Part shown: positions 6,883-14,530 of the stretch, piece by piece | Layout: the number at the start of each line of letters is the position of its first letter | Numbering within the stretch: position 1 is the stretch's first letter | Source: HXMU1420-2 sp040830545 | Lineage (GTDB): Bacteria > Pseudomonadota > Alphaproteobacteria > Rhodobacterales > Rhodobacteraceae | Length of the DNA stretch: 21,633 bases | Direction: 5' to 3' | Assembly: GCA_040830545.1 (NCBI GenBank) | Contig: JBFOMB010000160.1 | Location: 1 to 21,633 of the forward strand | Notes under the pieces: generated by a model | Databases searched by the model: none | What the model was told of the DNA's origin: nothing | What the model saw: only the letters and a program-made list of their open reading frames with translations | Made by a program: the position numbers and the translations under genes

Positions 6883-7305
6883 TCAGTCGTCGCGATGCAC
6901 CTTTTCGCGCCGTTCATGACGTTCCTGTGCCTCAAGGCTCATCGTGGCAATCGGACGTGCGTCCAGCCGCTTGAGCGAGATCGGCTCGCCAGTCACATCA
7001 CAATACCCGTATTCACCTTCATCAATGCGCCGCAACGCGCTGTCGATCTTGGCAACCAGCTTGCGTTGCCGATCCCGGGTGCGCAGTTCCAGCGCCCGGT
7101 CGGTTTCTTCGCTGGCCCGGTCCGCGACATCCGGAATATTCCGTGTCCCGTCCTGCAGTCCCTCAATCGTGTCTTTGCTGTCAGAAAGCAATTCGGCCTT
7201 CCAGTTCAACAGCTTGCGGCGAAAGTATTCGAGCTGTCGCTCGTTCATGAACGGCTCATCCTCAGCCGGACGGTAATCGTCCGGCAGAAATGTTTCCTGC
7301 TTCAT
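6883..7305 (-). CDS. dksA: RNA polymerase-binding transcription factor DksA, single-cysteine type
   Basis: 140 residues, typical of DksA, which enters the RNA polymerase secondary channel and works with ppGpp to adjust rRNA and amino-acid promoters. The coiled-coil region includes MNERQLEYFRRKLLNWKAELL (20-40). The tip motif DVADRA (59-64) keeps the D-x-x-D-x-A residues needed for activity. The zinc-finger region GEYGYCDVTGEPISLKRL keeps only Cys102: the second Cys of the usual CxxC is Thr, and the C-terminal CxxC is gone (ATMSLEAQ). This matches the known functional single-cysteine DksA of Rhodobacter. The ATG at 7305 follows a GGGAG at 6-7 nt. A much longer open frame reaches 8070, but its extra part is antisense to the AAA+ gene and is not coding. 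Confidence 0.93.
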   Translation of the reverse strand: MKQETFLPDDYRPAEDEPFMNERQLEYFRRKLLNWKAELLSDSKDTIEGLQDGTRNIPDVADRASEETDRALELRTRDRQRKLVAKIDSALRRIDEGEYGYCDVTGEPISLKRLDARPIATMSLEAQERHERREKVHRDD

Positions 7306-7491
7306 TTCGGCTCCCTCGGTCTGGGCTGAAACATCCGTCAAATTGGCTTCCTCAGAGTTTCGGCTCCCCCTCATGCCGCAGCGTTTATCCGAGCCCAGAA
7401 AGATTGTCACTACACAATCCGACTGCCCTCGGGTTAAAACACCGCGCGAAGAGACACGCCTGTGCAAAAATGAACAAAGGGTTGGAATGAC

Positions 7492-8331
7492 ATGAAATTT
7501 CAGGGCACCAAGGAATATGTCGCAACCGAGGACCTGACAATCGCGGTTAATGCGGCTGTGACCCTTGAACGTCCGCTGCTGGTCAAAGGCGAACCCGGCA
7601 CCGGCAAAACCGAACTGGCACGGCAGGTCGCCGATGCGCTGGGGCTGGAGATGATCGAATGGAACATCAAATCCACCACGCGCGCGCACCAGGGCCTGTA
7701 TGAATATGACGCGGTCAGCCGGTTGCGCGACAGCCAATTGGGCGAAGAGCGCGTGCATGACGTGAAGAACTACATCAAGAAGGGCAAGCTCTGGCAGGCA
7801 TTCGAGTCGGACAAGAAGGTCGTGCTGCTGATCGACGAAATCGACAAGGCCGACATCGAGTTCCCGAACGACCTGCTCCAGGAACTCGATAAGATGGAGT
7901 TCTTTGTTTACGAAACCGGCGAAACCATCCGCGCCGCACAGCGCCCGATCGTGATCATCACGTCGAACAACGAAAAGGAACTGCCGGACGCGTTTCTGCG
8001 CCGCTGCTTCTTCCACTACATCCGCTTCCCCGACGAAGCGACGATGCGCAAGATTGTCGAGGTGCATCACCCCGGCATCAAGGAAGGCCTGCTGAGCACC
8101 GCGCTGACGCAGTTCTTCGAGATTCGTGAAACCGCCGGGTTGAAGAAAAAGCCGTCGACCTCCGAGGTGCTGGATTGGCTAAAGCTGCTGCTGGCTGAGG
8201 ACATGAGCCCCGAGGACCTGAAACGCGACGGGGCGTCGGCCCTGCCGAAACTGCACGGGGCGCTGTTGAAGAACGAACAGGATGTGCACCTGTTTGAACG
8301 GCTGGCCTTTATGGCGCGCGGGCAGCGGTAG
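7492..8331 (+). CDS. MoxR-family AAA+ ATPase
   Basis: 279 residues, one AAA+ module. MoxR ATPases act as chaperones that help assemble or insert cofactors into protein complexes, commonly with a VWA-domain partner. Walker A is GEPGTGKT (33-40), Walker B LLIDEID (112-118), sensor-1-like IVIITSNNEKELPDAFLRRC follows, and the C-terminal lid is helical. The start at 7492 is preceded by AAAGGGTTGGA. The upstream 186 bp to dksA should hold its promoter, but I could not single one out. The likely partner is the VWA gene at 13216: this ATPase/VWA pairing corresponds to the CoxD/CoxE-like arrangement. The ester-cyclase-like gene begins 20 bp downstream. Confidence 0.92.
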   Translation: MKFQGTKEYVATEDLTIAVNAAVTLERPLLVKGEPGTGKTELARQVADALGLEMIEWNIKSTTRAHQGLYEYDAVSRLRDSQLGEERVHDVKNYIKKGKLWQAFESDKKVVLLIDEIDKADIEFPNDLLQELDKMEFFVYETGETIRAAQRPIVIITSNNEKELPDAFLRRCFFHYIRFPDEATMRKIVEVHHPGIKEGLLSTALTQFFEIRETAGLKKKPSTSEVLDWLKLLLAEDMSPEDLKRDGASALPKLHGALLKNEQDVHLFERLAFMARGQR

Positions 8332-8351
8332 TCACTGCAAGGGGGCTGGTC

Positions 8352-9375
8352 TTGGGCGAAGTCAATCAACGCAACAAGTCCACCGCGCGGACGTGGTGGG
8401 ATACCTGCGACAGCGCGCCTTTGTCAGATGTATCGTCGGCCCTATCAACCCACGCCGCACCGGACCTCTGTTGGCAAGGCTTTGCGCCGCTCGCTAACTC
8501 AACCGGGGTCGAGGCGCTGCTGGACCAGTACCTGCGCCCGCTGCGCACCGCCTTCCCTGACCTGTCACGCGAAATCCACATCGCCATGGGCGGGGTGTCT
8601 CAGGGCAAGGCGGACGGGTCAGAGGACGGAGCGTACTGGGTCGGCGGCACCGGCTACCTGACGGGCACGCAAACCGGCGATCTTTGGGGCATCCCCGCGC
8701 GCAATCAGTCCCTGCGCCTTCGCTGGGGCGAGTTTCTGGAATTTGACGAAGACGGGCGGATTGTCCGCATCCAGATCCTGATCGACATGATCGACTGGCT
8801 GGAACAGATCGGCCTGTCCCCCCTGCCCCCGTCCCGCGGCGCACCCTTTGTCTATCCGGCCCCGACCGGCCTGATGGGCACGCTGTGGGAAGATCAGGGC
8901 GATGCGACAGAGCTGTTGAATTTTGCCCGCCAGTTCATCTTTGGCGGGCTCAATGCCTTTGATAAGTCAAACCTCAAATCCATGGGCATGGCGGATTACT
9001 TCCAACCCCAACCTGAAATGGTACGGGCCCGGCGGGATCGGGGCCTGCCTGTCATTGAAGGAATTTGAAACCCTGCATCAGGCCCCCTGGCTGGTCGCCT
9101 ACCCGGACCGCAAGGTGGGGGATCTGGACAACCTGATTGCCGAGGGCGATCTGGTCGGCGCGTCCAGCCTGCCGGGTGTCTGGCTGACCCATACCGGGCC
9201 GTATCTGGGCCATGCGCCAACCGGGCAACGTGCGGGTGTGAACGGGATCGACTTCTGGCGCTACGAAAACGGGCAATTCACCGAGAATTGGGTGTTTGTG
9301 GACATGATCCACCTGTTTGCTCAGTTCGGCATCGACCTGATGGAAAAGGTCACACATATGGCCGCCCGGGTCTGA
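8352..9375 (+). pseudogene. Double NTF2-fold (SnoaL-like/ester cyclase) gene broken by a one-base frameshift
   Basis: Two overlapping frames together make one protein of about 340 residues. Frame one (from TTG 8352, with AAGGGGG about 6 nt upstream) carries the first SnoaL/NTF2-like domain and reads to ADYFQP (codon ending 9008). One extra C in the CCCC run at 9006-9009 then shifts the frame, and the continuation NLKWYGPGGIGACLSLKEFE and the second NTF2-like domain are read in the next frame to the stop at 9373-9375. Unshifted, frame one ends at 9068 after unrelated residues. Such proteins are polyketide-cyclase/ester-cyclase relatives of unknown substrate. Both halves still look well conserved, so the lesion is recent or is a sequencing error; recoding seems less likely as no slippery heptamer is obvious. 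It lies directly behind the MoxR gene. Confidence 0.85.
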
Positions 9376-9439
9376 CCCAGGCGGACCTGCCTAAGAAATT
9401 CCATGGCCCGTAGATGGGGTTTCACCCCCAAACCCCCGA

Positions 9440-9492
9440 GAGTACTTCAGGAACAATGAAGGAGATGGGTCTTCTTCTTGGTCCAAATACTC
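9440..9492. repeat. Imperfect inverted repeat between convergent genes
   Basis: GAGTACTTCAGGAACAATG (with AAG following) at 9440-9461 and, inverted, CTTCTTCTTGGTCCAAATAC (with TC following) at 9471-9492 share a GAGTAyTT..GGA.CAA..GAAG core with a 2-nt offset. The pair lies in the 159-bp gap between the cyclase stop and the helicase stop. It may act as a two-way transcript end. I recall similar GAGTATTTGGxCCAA strings being common between roseobacter genes, but I could not check this. Confidence 0.5.
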
Positions 9493-9534
9493 AAAACTGC
9501 GGCACGGGTTTGAAACTCGCGCCGCAGCAGCTGA

Positions 9535-10794
9535 TCAGGCAGCCTTGCGGCGAGGTCTGCGGCGGCGGAGTTTGCCGCCATTGCCACCTGGCGCGCCGCC
9601 CGGCCGCGAGCGGGGCCCACGACCGCGACCGTTTCCGCCCGAAGGTTTTGCATCCCCGATGGTTTCCGGCGCAGTGCCACTGGCGACAGGGATGTCGAGC
9701 TTGATCAGTTTCTGGATCTGGCGTAGCAGACCGACCTCTTCCGGGGCGCAGAAGGCAATTGCCTCGCCCTCGCGACCGGCGCGCGCGGTGCGGCCAATGC
9801 GGTGGACATAGGCGTCGGGCACTTCGGGCAGGTCGTAGTTGATCACATAAGCCACGCCCGGAATGTCGATGCCCCGCGCCGCCACATCCGTGGCAACCAG
9901 AACGGTGATTTCGCCCGCACGAAACGCCTTGATCGCGCGGTCCCGCTGGCCCTGGCTTTTGTTACCGTGGATCGAGGCGGCATTGTAGCCGTCCTTGACC
10001 AGCCCTTTCATCAGCTTTTCCGCGCCATGTTTGGTGCGGGAAAAGACCAACGTCAGGGCATCCAGGTCCTGTGACAGGATTTCCCGCAGCTTGCCGGGCT
10101 TTTCAGGTTTCGTCACGAAATGCACCGATTGTTTGACATTGTCCGCCGGTTTGCCCGGCGCGGCAACCTGCACGCGTTTGGGGTTGGTCAGGTAGGCGCG
10201 GCTCAGCTCTTCCATCTGTTTCGGCATCGTGGCCGAAAACATCATGGTCTGGCGCGGGCTGCCCAGATGCGGCGCGATCCGGCGCAGCGCGTGGATAAAG
10301 CCGAGGTCCAGCATCTGATCGGCCTCGTCCAGCACCAGATGGCGCACCGTGCCCAGATCAACCGCGCCCCGGTCCATCAGGTCGATCAACCGCCCGGGCG
10401 TGGCGACTAGAATGTCAGTACCGCGCGACAGCAGGTTGATCTGTTTGCCGATGGATTGCCCGCCCACCACGGTCACAACCCGCAGCTTGGTCCCCGTCAC
10501 CAGCTTCCGCAGGTTGTCTGCAATCTGGTTCACCAGTTCCCGCGTCGGGGCCAGGATAAGCGATTTCGCGGTTTTCGGCGCGGGTTTGCCGGGCTGAGCC
10601 AACAGCGCTTCGATCAATGGCAGGCCAAAGGCCAGCGTTTTGCCGGTGCCGGTTTGCGCCAGCCCCAGAATGTCATGCCCTTCCAGCGCCAGCGGGATCG
10701 CTTGGTTCTGGATCGGGGTCGGTTGGGTCAGCCCTGCATTCTGCAGCGCCTTGTTCAAAGCCGGGGCAAGGCCCAGCATGTCAAATTCAAACAC
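9535..10794 (-). CDS. DEAD-box ATP-dependent RNA helicase, RhlE-like
   Basis: 419 residues. DEAD-box helicases unwind short RNA duplexes in ribosome assembly, mRNA decay or cold adaptation. All core motifs are visible: Q motif GLTQPTPIQNQ (21-31), Walker A AQTGTGKT (46-53), PTRELVNQ (83-90), DEAD (156-159), SAT (187-189), then VLVATDVAARGIDIPG and HRIGRTARAGR in the second RecA domain. The C-terminal tail is rich in Gly and Arg (GGNGRGRGPRSRPGG), as in RhlE/RhlB-type RNA-binding tails. The start is taken as GTG at 10794 with AGGA 5 nt upstream and product beginning MFEFDMLGLAP; another GTG at 10824 would add ten residues without a better ribosome site. The gene is on the opposite strand to its neighbours. 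Confidence 0.94.
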   Translation of the reverse strand: MFEFDMLGLAPALNKALQNAGLTQPTPIQNQAIPLALEGHDILGLAQTGTGKTLAFGLPLIEALLAQPGKPAPKTAKSLILAPTRELVNQIADNLRKLVTGTKLRVVTVVGGQSIGKQINLLSRGTDILVATPGRLIDLMDRGAVDLGTVRHLVLDEADQMLDLGFIHALRRIAPHLGSPRQTMMFSATMPKQMEELSRAYLTNPKRVQVAAPGKPADNVKQSVHFVTKPEKPGKLREILSQDLDALTLVFSRTKHGAEKLMKGLVKDGYNAASIHGNKSQGQRDRAIKAFRAGEITVLVATDVAARGIDIPGVAYVINYDLPEVPDAYVHRIGRTARAGREGEAIAFCAPEEVGLLRQIQKLIKLDIPVASGTAPETIGDAKPSGGNGRGRGPRSRPGGAPGGNGGKLRRRRPRRKAA

Positions 10795-11209
10795 GTCTAT
10801 CCTGTCTGGGCCGGCCTGACGCACCTGTCAGCCGGAACCCGGTAAGTGCCACGCAACAGCGGGCGGTCGAGGGCGCGCCCGGTCACGGACACCTCGGGCG
10901 CATCCCGTGTGGCCGACCGGCACGTTTGAACCCTGCGTGATGGGGATCGGAAAATCGGGTGATGCCGGGTGCAACAGATTCGCACGGCTGGCTCACGCGG
11001 CAGCGCAGCATCACGGCGTAAGTTGTGCATTAACCCTTCCGTGTCAACCTACCATCGCTGAAATCCATGAAATCCCTGTGGTTTCTCCCTATTGTCCGCG
11101 CCCTTGCGACAACCCGGACGTCTGCCCAACTTTTGCCACAATTGGGACACAAAGTGGCCTCAATGCGCCCGAAATGTGGCGAAACTGCTCGTAGTCTGCC
11201 AAACTACCT
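10795..11209. other. 415-bp gap with no recognisable gene
   Basis: Short open frames exist on both strands here, but none has a convincing ribosome site or recognisable product. The stretch must carry the promoters of the helicase (leftward) and the acetyltransferase (rightward). A TTAACC at about 11030 resembles a CtrA half-site, but no second half-site at the correct spacing is present. I see no tRNA, terminator or clear repeat. Confidence 0.6.
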
Positions 11210-11674
11210 ATGATGTCTGCTGCTAAACCTTTGATACAGGTGCGCCCTTTGCGTGCCACTGACCGTTCTGATTGGGCCGAAATGTGGCACGATTATCTCG
11301 TGTTCTACAAAACCTCGGTCCCTGATCAGGTGTATGACGCCACCTTTGCCCGCCTGCTGGGGGACGATCCGCAGGACTTCACCTGTCTGATCGCCGAAAT
11401 TGACGGGCGGCCTGTGGGGCTGACGCACTACCTGTTTCACCGCCATGCCTGGAAGGTCGAAAACGTCTGCTATCTGCAGGACCTTTATGCGCGGCCCGAA
11501 ACCCGGGGCACCGGTGTCGGGCGTGCGCTGATCGAGGCGGTATATGACGCCGCAGACGCCAATGGCACGCCGTCGGTTTACTGGCTGACGCAGGATTTCA
11601 ATGAAACCGCCCGGAAGCTTTACGACCGGATCGGCGTTCAAACACCGTTTATTCGTTACCAGAGGCCGTCATGA
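11210..11674 (+). CDS. GNAT-family N-acetyltransferase
   Basis: 154 residues. GNAT enzymes transfer the acetyl group of acetyl-CoA to an amine; the substrate here is unknown. The N-terminal strand reads IQVRPLRATDRSDWAEMWHDYL. The acetyl-CoA pyrophosphate loop is seen in LQDLYARPETRGTGVGRALIEA (R-x-x-G-x-G type). The C-terminal NETARKLYDRIG matches the usual last helix. Two adjacent ATGs (11210 and 11213) are possible starts, neither with a clear Shine-Dalgarno. The end overlaps the lipoprotein start as ATGA (11671-11674), so the two are translationally coupled, although acetyltransferase and lipoprotein act in different compartments. Confidence 0.92.
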   Translation: MMSAAKPLIQVRPLRATDRSDWAEMWHDYLVFYKTSVPDQVYDATFARLLGDDPQDFTCLIAEIDGRPVGLTHYLFHRHAWKVENVCYLQDLYARPETRGTGVGRALIEAVYDAADANGTPSVYWLTQDFNETARKLYDRIGVQTPFIRYQRPS

Positions 11675-13023
11675 AAAAGCTGCTCGTTCTTGCTGCCCTC
11701 GCGCTGGGGGCGTGTTCCTCGGCCCAGATCGACCCGCCTGCCACCCGGATGCAATTTGCGGACAGCACCCTGCCCCCGGTCAAGAGCTTTCAGGCCACGC
11801 GACCCACACGCCGCGCCACGTCCAACGCAGACATTGCGCGGGATTTCCTGGACCTGCATTTTCAATTGGAAAGCGGCCGCGAATTGCCCGCCATGACACG
11901 GTTTGAAATGCCGGTGACCGTGCGTCTGACCGGTCAGGCCAATCCGATGATTTCGTCCGACCTGCGTGGCCTCATCACCCGTCTGCGCAACGAGGCGGGG
12001 ATCGACATCCGTCAGGTGCCGCGCGCACAGTCCGCCAACATCACGATCGAGGCGGTCAGCCGCGAGGATATCAAACGCACCCTGCCCCACGCCGCCTGTT
12101 TCGTGGTGCCAAACGTGTCCAGCCTGGCCGAGTTTCGGCGGATGCGCCGCAGCCCGAAAACCAGCTGGTCGAACCTGACCGAGCGCACGAAAATGGGGAT
12201 CTTCATTCCCGCGGACGCCAGCCCGCAAGAGGCCCGCGATTGCCTGCACGAAGAACTGGCGCAGTCTTTGGGCCCGCTGAACGACCTGTATCGCCTGTCA
12301 AACTCGGTCTTCAACGATGACAACGTGCATACGGTTCTGACCGATTTCGACATGCTGATCCTGCGCGCCACTTATGCGCCGGAACTGCGCAGTGGCATGA
12401 CCCGCGCGCAGGTGTCTGCGGTGCTGCCCGGCGTGCTGAACCGCATGAACCCGGCGGGTCGCGGCGTGCCATCGCGCGCTATCGCGGAAACGCCCCGCAG
12501 CTGGATTCTGGACGTGGAAACCGCCCTGGGCCGTGGATCGTCCGAAGTGTCGCGTCAGCGGGCGGCGGGCAACGCGCTGCGCACCGCGTCCACCTCGGGC
12601 TGGCAGGATCACCGCCGCGCGTTCAGCCACTATATGGTGGGCCGCTCGCAGCAGGCAAAAGACCCGCAAACCGCCCGCACCCATTTCGAAACCGCCAAGG
12701 CATTGCTGGGCCGTTCGCCCGACACGGAACTGCACCGGGCCTATATCAGCACCCAGACCGCCGCATATGACATTGCCCGTGGTGACGGTCGGGCCGCACT
12801 GGCGGAACTGACCGCCAGCATCAACACCGCCTCGCGCTACCAGAACGCCGCCTTACTGGCGACGCTCATGTTGCTGCAGGCCGAAGCCTATGATCAGATC
12901 GGTCGCCCTGAAGAGGCCCGCCGGGTCAGGCTGGACAGCCTTGGCTGGGCACGGTACGGGTTTGGCCCTGACTGGGCGGTCCGCGCGAAGATGGAAGAAA
13001 TCGCTGCGCTGAACCCCCTATGA
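11671..13023 (+). CDS. DUF2927 lipoprotein with TPR-like C-terminus
   Basis: 450 residues. The N-terminus MKKLLVLAALALGAC is a lipoprotein signal with the lipidated cysteine at 15, so the mature protein is anchored to a membrane facing the periplasm. The middle carries the DUF2927-type segment (HEELAQSLGPLNDLY at 193-207, then a region around FNDDNVHTVLTDFDMLILRA). The HEELAQ segment is reminiscent of a metalloprotease-like HE helix, but no full HExxH is present. The C-terminal 150 residues look like helical TPR-style repeats (AFSHYMVGRSQQ, ARTHFETAKALLG, AALAELTASI). Function is unknown. Start at 11671 is fixed by the ATGA overlap with the acetyltransferase gene and by the signal peptide. 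The small membrane protein follows after 18 bp. Confidence 0.9.
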   Translation: MKKLLVLAALALGACSSAQIDPPATRMQFADSTLPPVKSFQATRPTRRATSNADIARDFLDLHFQLESGRELPAMTRFEMPVTVRLTGQANPMISSDLRGLITRLRNEAGIDIRQVPRAQSANITIEAVSREDIKRTLPHAACFVVPNVSSLAEFRRMRRSPKTSWSNLTERTKMGIFIPADASPQEARDCLHEELAQSLGPLNDLYRLSNSVFNDDNVHTVLTDFDMLILRATYAPELRSGMTRAQVSAVLPGVLNRMNPAGRGVPSRAIAETPRSWILDVETALGRGSSEVSRQRAAGNALRTASTSGWQDHRRAFSHYMVGRSQQAKDPQTARTHFETAKALLGRSPDTELHRAYISTQTAAYDIARGDGRAALAELTASINTASRYQNAALLATLMLLQAEAYDQIGRPEEARRVRLDSLGWARYGFGPDWAVRAKMEEIAALNPL

Positions 13024-13041
13024 AAAGGGTAACGGGCAGAC

Positions 13042-13212
13042 ATGATCATCATTGCAAGCGCCGTGATCGGGGCGCTGTGGGGCACGTTTCTGGCAAAGAA
13101 ACGTAACGGAACTCGGGCTGATATCGCTCAATATGCGGTGGGTACAGCCATTGCGTTTGCGCTGGTCGGGCTTATCGTGACGGTTGTCCTTCATCGCCTC
13201 ATCCTTGGGTAA
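13042..13212 (+). CDS. Small two-helix membrane protein, 56 residues
   Basis: A short frame between the lipoprotein and VWA genes, starting MIIIASAVIGALWG. Two hydrophobic segments (residues 1-17 and about 31-50) flank a basic loop AKKRNGTRAD, so it is probably an inner-membrane hairpin. It fits neatly into the gap: 18 bp after the lipoprotein stop and 3 bp before the VWA start. GGGCAG lies 5-6 nt before the ATG as a modest ribosome site. I do not know its function. The tight fit and membrane-protein composition make it more than a chance frame. Confidence 0.75.
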   Translation: MIIIASAVIGALWGTFLAKKRNGTRADIAQYAVGTAIAFALVGLIVTVVLHRLILG

Positions 13213-13215
13213 GCC

Positions 13216-14400
13216 ATGTTCGTTCCATTCTTCGAAAACCTGCGCAAGGCCGCGATTCCCGTCAGCCTGCGGGAATACCTGACCTTCCTTGAAGGGATGA
13301 AGGTGGGACTGACCACCTATGACGTGGAGGCGTTTTATTACCTCGCCCGCACGTCCATGGTGAAAGACGAACGCAACCTCGACAAGTTCGACCGCGCTTT
13401 TGCCGCGACCTTTTCGGGGCTGGAACAGATCAGCATCGACCAGGTGCTGGAGGCTATTGATCTGCCCGCCGACTGGCTGGAAAAAATGGCCGAAAAGCAC
13501 CTGAGCGATGAAGAAAAGGCCGAGATCGAGGCCATGGGCGGCTTTGAAAAGCTCATGGAAACGTTGAAAAAGCGGCTGGAGGAACAGAAAGGCCGCCATC
13601 AGGGTGGCAACAAATGGGTTGGCACTGCCGGCACCTCGCCCTTTGGGGCCTATGGCTATAACCCCGAAGGCGTGCGCATCGGCCAGGAAAAGTCGCGCCA
13701 CCAGAAGGCGGTCAAGGTCTGGGACAAGCGCGAGTTTCAGAACCTCGATGACACGGTCGAACTGGGCACTCGCAATATCAAGGTCGCCCTGAAACGCCTG
13801 CGCCGCTGGGCCCGCGAAGGCGCGCATATGGAACTGGATATGGAGGGGACGATCCGCTCCACCGCTGAAAACGGCTATCTGGACGTGAAGGAACGCCCGG
13901 AACGCCACAACGCGGTGAAGGTCGTGATGTTCCTGGATGTGGGTGGGTCAATGGACCCGCATGTGAAGGTGGTCGAGGAATTGTTTTCCGCCGCCCGCGC
14001 CGAATTCAAGCACCTGGAATATTACTATTTCCACAATTGCCTGTACGAAGGCGTCTGGCGCGACAACCGCCGTCGCTGGACTGAACAGACGCCCACACAC
14101 GAGGTGCTGCGCACCTACGGGCCGGATTACAAATGTATCTTTGTGGGTGACGCGTCCATGTCACCTTATGAAATCGCCTATCCCGGCGGCGCAAACGAAC
14201 ACTGGAACGAAGAACCCGGATCCACCTGGCTGCAACGCGCGCGGGACCAGTGGGCGTCACACCTGTGGATCAACCCGATCCCCGAGAAGTATTGGGAATA
14301 CACCCACTCCATCCAGATGATCAAAGAGATCTTCGAAGACCGCATGGTCCCGATGACCCTGCGCGGGCTGGAGCAAGGGATGAAGGAACTGACGCGATAA
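13216..14400 (+). CDS. VWA-domain protein, CoxE-like
   Basis: 394 residues. The N-terminal half is helical and charged (FFENLRKAAIPVSLREYLTFLEGM at the start, a Lys/Glu-rich stretch at 88-128). The C-terminal half is a von Willebrand A fold beginning KVVMFLDVGGSMDPHVK (235-251), with later FVGDASMSPYE. The metal-site motif is DVGGS (241-245), so the first Ser of the usual DxSxS is Gly; Asp241 and Ser245 remain. CoxE-like VWA proteins work with MoxR-type AAA+ ATPases in assembling or activating enzymes; here the probable partner is encoded at 7492-8331. The start at 13216 follows the small membrane protein gene by 3 bp, suggesting coupling. The target enzyme is unknown. Confidence 0.9.
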   Translation: MFVPFFENLRKAAIPVSLREYLTFLEGMKVGLTTYDVEAFYYLARTSMVKDERNLDKFDRAFAATFSGLEQISIDQVLEAIDLPADWLEKMAEKHLSDEEKAEIEAMGGFEKLMETLKKRLEEQKGRHQGGNKWVGTAGTSPFGAYGYNPEGVRIGQEKSRHQKAVKVWDKREFQNLDDTVELGTRNIKVALKRLRRWAREGAHMELDMEGTIRSTAENGYLDVKERPERHNAVKVVMFLDVGGSMDPHVKVVEELFSAARAEFKHLEYYYFHNCLYEGVWRDNRRRWTEQTPTHEVLRTYGPDYKCIFVGDASMSPYEIAYPGGANEHWNEEPGSTWLQRARDQWASHLWINPIPEKYWEYTHSIQMIKEIFEDRMVPMTLRGLEQGMKELTR

Positions 14401-14407
14401 CGTCACG

Positions 14408-14428
14408 CTCTGGCCCCCGTGGCCGGAG
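14408..14428 (+). terminator. Possible weak stem-loop after the VWA gene
   Basis: CTCTGGCC (14408-14415) pairs with GGCCGGAG (14421-14428) across a 5-nt loop with one T-G pair. It starts 8 nt after the VWA stop. There is no T-run behind it, so it may be a transcript-end stabiliser rather than an intrinsic terminator. Confidence 0.35.
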
Positions 14429-14530
14429 CACACACCAATCGAAATCAAATATGGCAACTTCCATCGAAGCAGATAGCGCGCGCGTTCAAAAGGAACAGAC
14501 GCCATGCGCAAGCTGTCTTGAGGAATTCCC

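Noticed and set aside
7306..8070. Upstream extension of dksA to a 395-residue frame
   Set aside because: The extra residues are antisense to the MoxR ATPase gene, and a good ribosome site and the normal DksA N-terminus occur at 7305.
11028..11048. CtrA binding site around TTAACC
   Set aside because: Only one half-site is present; the second TTAA at the required 7-bp spacing is missing.
10797..11194. Short open frames on both strands in the gap before the acetyltransferase
   Set aside because: No ribosome sites, no recognisable domains, and composition unlike the neighbours.
13018..13908. Minus-strand 296-residue open frame
   Set aside because: It is antisense to the VWA and small membrane protein genes and has no family resemblance or ribosome site; the plus-strand protein is clearly recognisable.
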